Part shown: positions 62,299 to 64,000 of the stretch, in pieces | Layout of the letters: every line of letters starts with the position of its first letter | How positions within the stretch are numbered: the stretch's first letter is position 1 | Source of the DNA: an uncultured Alphaproteobacteria bacterium | Lineage (GTDB): Bacteria; Pseudomonadota; Alphaproteobacteria; Methylaequorales; Methylaequoraceae | Assembly: GCA_902563305.1 (NCBI GenBank) | Contig: CACEWP010000001.1 | Span: 271,886-335,885 of the forward strand | Length of the DNA stretch: 64,000 nt | Direction: 5' to 3' | Position numbers and translations under genes: made by a program | Notes under the pieces: model-generated | Database searches by the model: none | What the model saw: only the letters and a program-made list of their open reading frames with translations | Told to the model about the DNA's origin: nothing

Positions 62299-63818
62299 TT
62301 ATCACTAAAAGCAGTTTCTGATTCCTGAAGCTTGGTAGCAAGGAACCTTTCCCTAGTAAGAGAGACATTGGCGTAGAAATTAGGCATATCTTCTTCTTCA
62401 ACGTTTAGTGTAGATTCAGACTTTAGCTTCATGGGGTTTACTGTTCTATTTTTGTGCTTAACTTCATAATGTAAATGAGGGCCAGTACTTCTTCCAGAAG
62501 TACCAACATATCCAATTATTTCCCCTTGTTTTACTAATCTTCCTTTTTTAATTCCTTTTGCATATTTATAGAGATGAGCATATCTTGTTTTAAAATTATT
62601 GAGATGTTTAATCTCAACAAATCTTCCAAATGAACCATTTCGTCCAGCATAAGTTATTCTTCCATCACCAGCCGCCATTATTGGGGTTCCTCTTTTAGCT
62701 GCAAAGTCAACACCTCTGTGCATTTTATTAAAGCCTAGTATAGGGTGTTTTCTAACACCAAATTTTGATGATAATCGTGCACCTTTCACAGGAGTTCGCA
62801 TTAAATATTTCCTAATACTTTTTCCGCTTGCATCAAAGAAATCAATTTTTCCATTTTCAAGTCTGTATCTAAACAATTCAATTTTATGATAATTAAGATG
62901 CACAAGACCATATAAAAGCAATGGTTTTCCAACAATAGCATCATTTTTTGTAAAATTTGCTTCATACAATAATTCAATAGTATCACCGTTCTTGACATCT
63001 CTTTGAAAGTCAATTGTGTAACTTAGTTGATGAAGGTACTCATTTACAATTGACACAGGTATTCCAGCAGATTTAAGTGTTTTACTTAAACTATTTTTTA
63101 CTTTTAATCTCTTCCTTACAACTTTTGTATCAGTTGGCGCTTTGACAAAATAGAATACAAAATCATCATTAAAGTTTCTTCTTAAATTTAATTGCTCAAG
63201 ATCTTTAGCAAAAGTATTAATTTCTAAAATTTTATCTTCATCATCTGACAAAAATTTAATATTTTCCTCGATTTTATAGTCGACATAATCTTTTACTCTT
63301 TCAAAAACTATTCCAGCATCCTCTTTATTCAAAAACTTTGATAAGTTTTGCCTTAGTATTTTTTTATTCTTTACTGTTATTGTTGTTGTTTTGTAATGAA
63401 TTGGTTTTTCAGGGATTGGCCGTGCTACAGGATCTGGAATTCCTGAGAAAAGCATAGTTTCCGATACCGGAACTAAATTTAAATCAATATTTTTTTCATC
63501 TACAAAGAAGTCAGTAGTCTTTTGTACATCAAGATAATTTGCAACATCCAGACTTTTTTCAACTTCTTGATAAGGGGTATTTTGACTTTCTTTTTTTGTA
63601 AGCTCGTACCTTTGGATATTTCCAGATTTTCCAGTAAAAAACTGATCTTCTTCTGAAAGTATTAAATTTTCTGAATTATCAGAAATATTGAGCGCTTCGA
63701 GGCTTTCATCATTGTCAAGTAATCCGAAATCATTAAATTCAGATAGGTTTTGTATAGAAAAAAAAATAAAAATACAAACCAATATAAGATTTATTTTTTT
63801 TTTTAAAAAGATAATCAT
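62295..63818 (-). CDS. M23 family peptidoglycan metalloendopeptidase
   Basis: KHPILGFNKMHRGVDFAAKRGTPIMAAGDGRITYAGRNG, YVGTSGRSTGPHLHYEVKHKNRTVNPM. Confidence 0.95.
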   Translation of the reverse strand: MIIFLKKKINLILVCIFIFFSIQNLSEFNDFGLLDNDESLEALNISDNSENLILSEEDQFFTGKSGNIQRYELTKKESQNTPYQEVEKSLDVANYLDVQKTTDFFVDEKNIDLNLVPVSETMLFSGIPDPVARPIPEKPIHYKTTTITVKNKKILRQNLSKFLNKEDAGIVFERVKDYVDYKIEENIKFLSDDEDKILEINTFAKDLEQLNLRRNFNDDFVFYFVKAPTDTKVVRKRLKVKNSLSKTLKSAGIPVSIVNEYLHQLSYTIDFQRDVKNGDTIELLYEANFTKNDAIVGKPLLLYGLVHLNYHKIELFRYRLENGKIDFFDASGKSIRKYLMRTPVKGARLSSKFGVRKHPILGFNKMHRGVDFAAKRGTPIMAAGDGRITYAGRNGSFGRFVEIKHLNNFKTRYAHLYKYAKGIKKGRLVKQGEIIGYVGTSGRSTGPHLHYEVKHKNRTVNPMKLKSESTLNVEEEDMPNFYANVSLTRERFLATKLQESETAFSDN

Positions 63819-64000
63819 TTATAATACTTCAGATTAATTAGAATTTTACAAAAAAAAGATTGACCATTTAAAGTATTAGGAATATAACAATTTTCACTGA
63901 TTATCAATTATTATTTGATAATTTTGGCTGTTTGAAAATTGAATATAAAGGAATGTGTAGGTGGTGATAATCACCATCACATTCAGTAATTAATGTTACA

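Overview
The window is a compact, AT-rich chromosomal segment from an alphaproteobacterium. The assignment rests on cobS/cobT/dnaJ/bolA/rpmB synteny, DUF4167, DUF2849/DUF934, class I LysRS and CIRCE-groESL. Coding density is very high, and I found no rRNA, tRNA, CRISPR, phage or transposon. Recognisable modules: (1) a tetrahydromethanopterin C1 module (mtdB, beta-RFAP synthase, PCD-like, fhcB-fhcD-fhcC), with no fhcA between fhcB and fhcD; (2) a divergent hopanoid/isoprenoid block (hpnM-like, hpnA, ispH, hpnH / hpnB, hpnC, dxs, hpnD, hpnE, shc, hpnG); (3) sulfate assimilation (cysH, cysD, cysNC, then DUF934, sulfite reductase, DUF2849) around a CIRCE-controlled groESL; (4) a B12-dependent module (single-chain methylmalonyl-CoA mutase, a MeaB GTPase with an N-terminal XRE-type HTH, and cobS/cobT); (5) malyl-CoA lyase between xerD and accA; (6) housekeeping genes (secA, argJ, lysC, ispG, hisS, prfA, prmC, M23 peptidase). 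The observations most worth checking are the HTH-MeaB fusion with a perfect 21-bp palindrome abutting its start codon, the missing fhcA, hpnE and hpnC that appear to lack normal NTG starts (ATT candidates), a GluTR-like protein without its catalytic domain upstream of prfA, and a 17-nt poly(A) tract inside shc. All product calls come from reading the translations. No database search was run.
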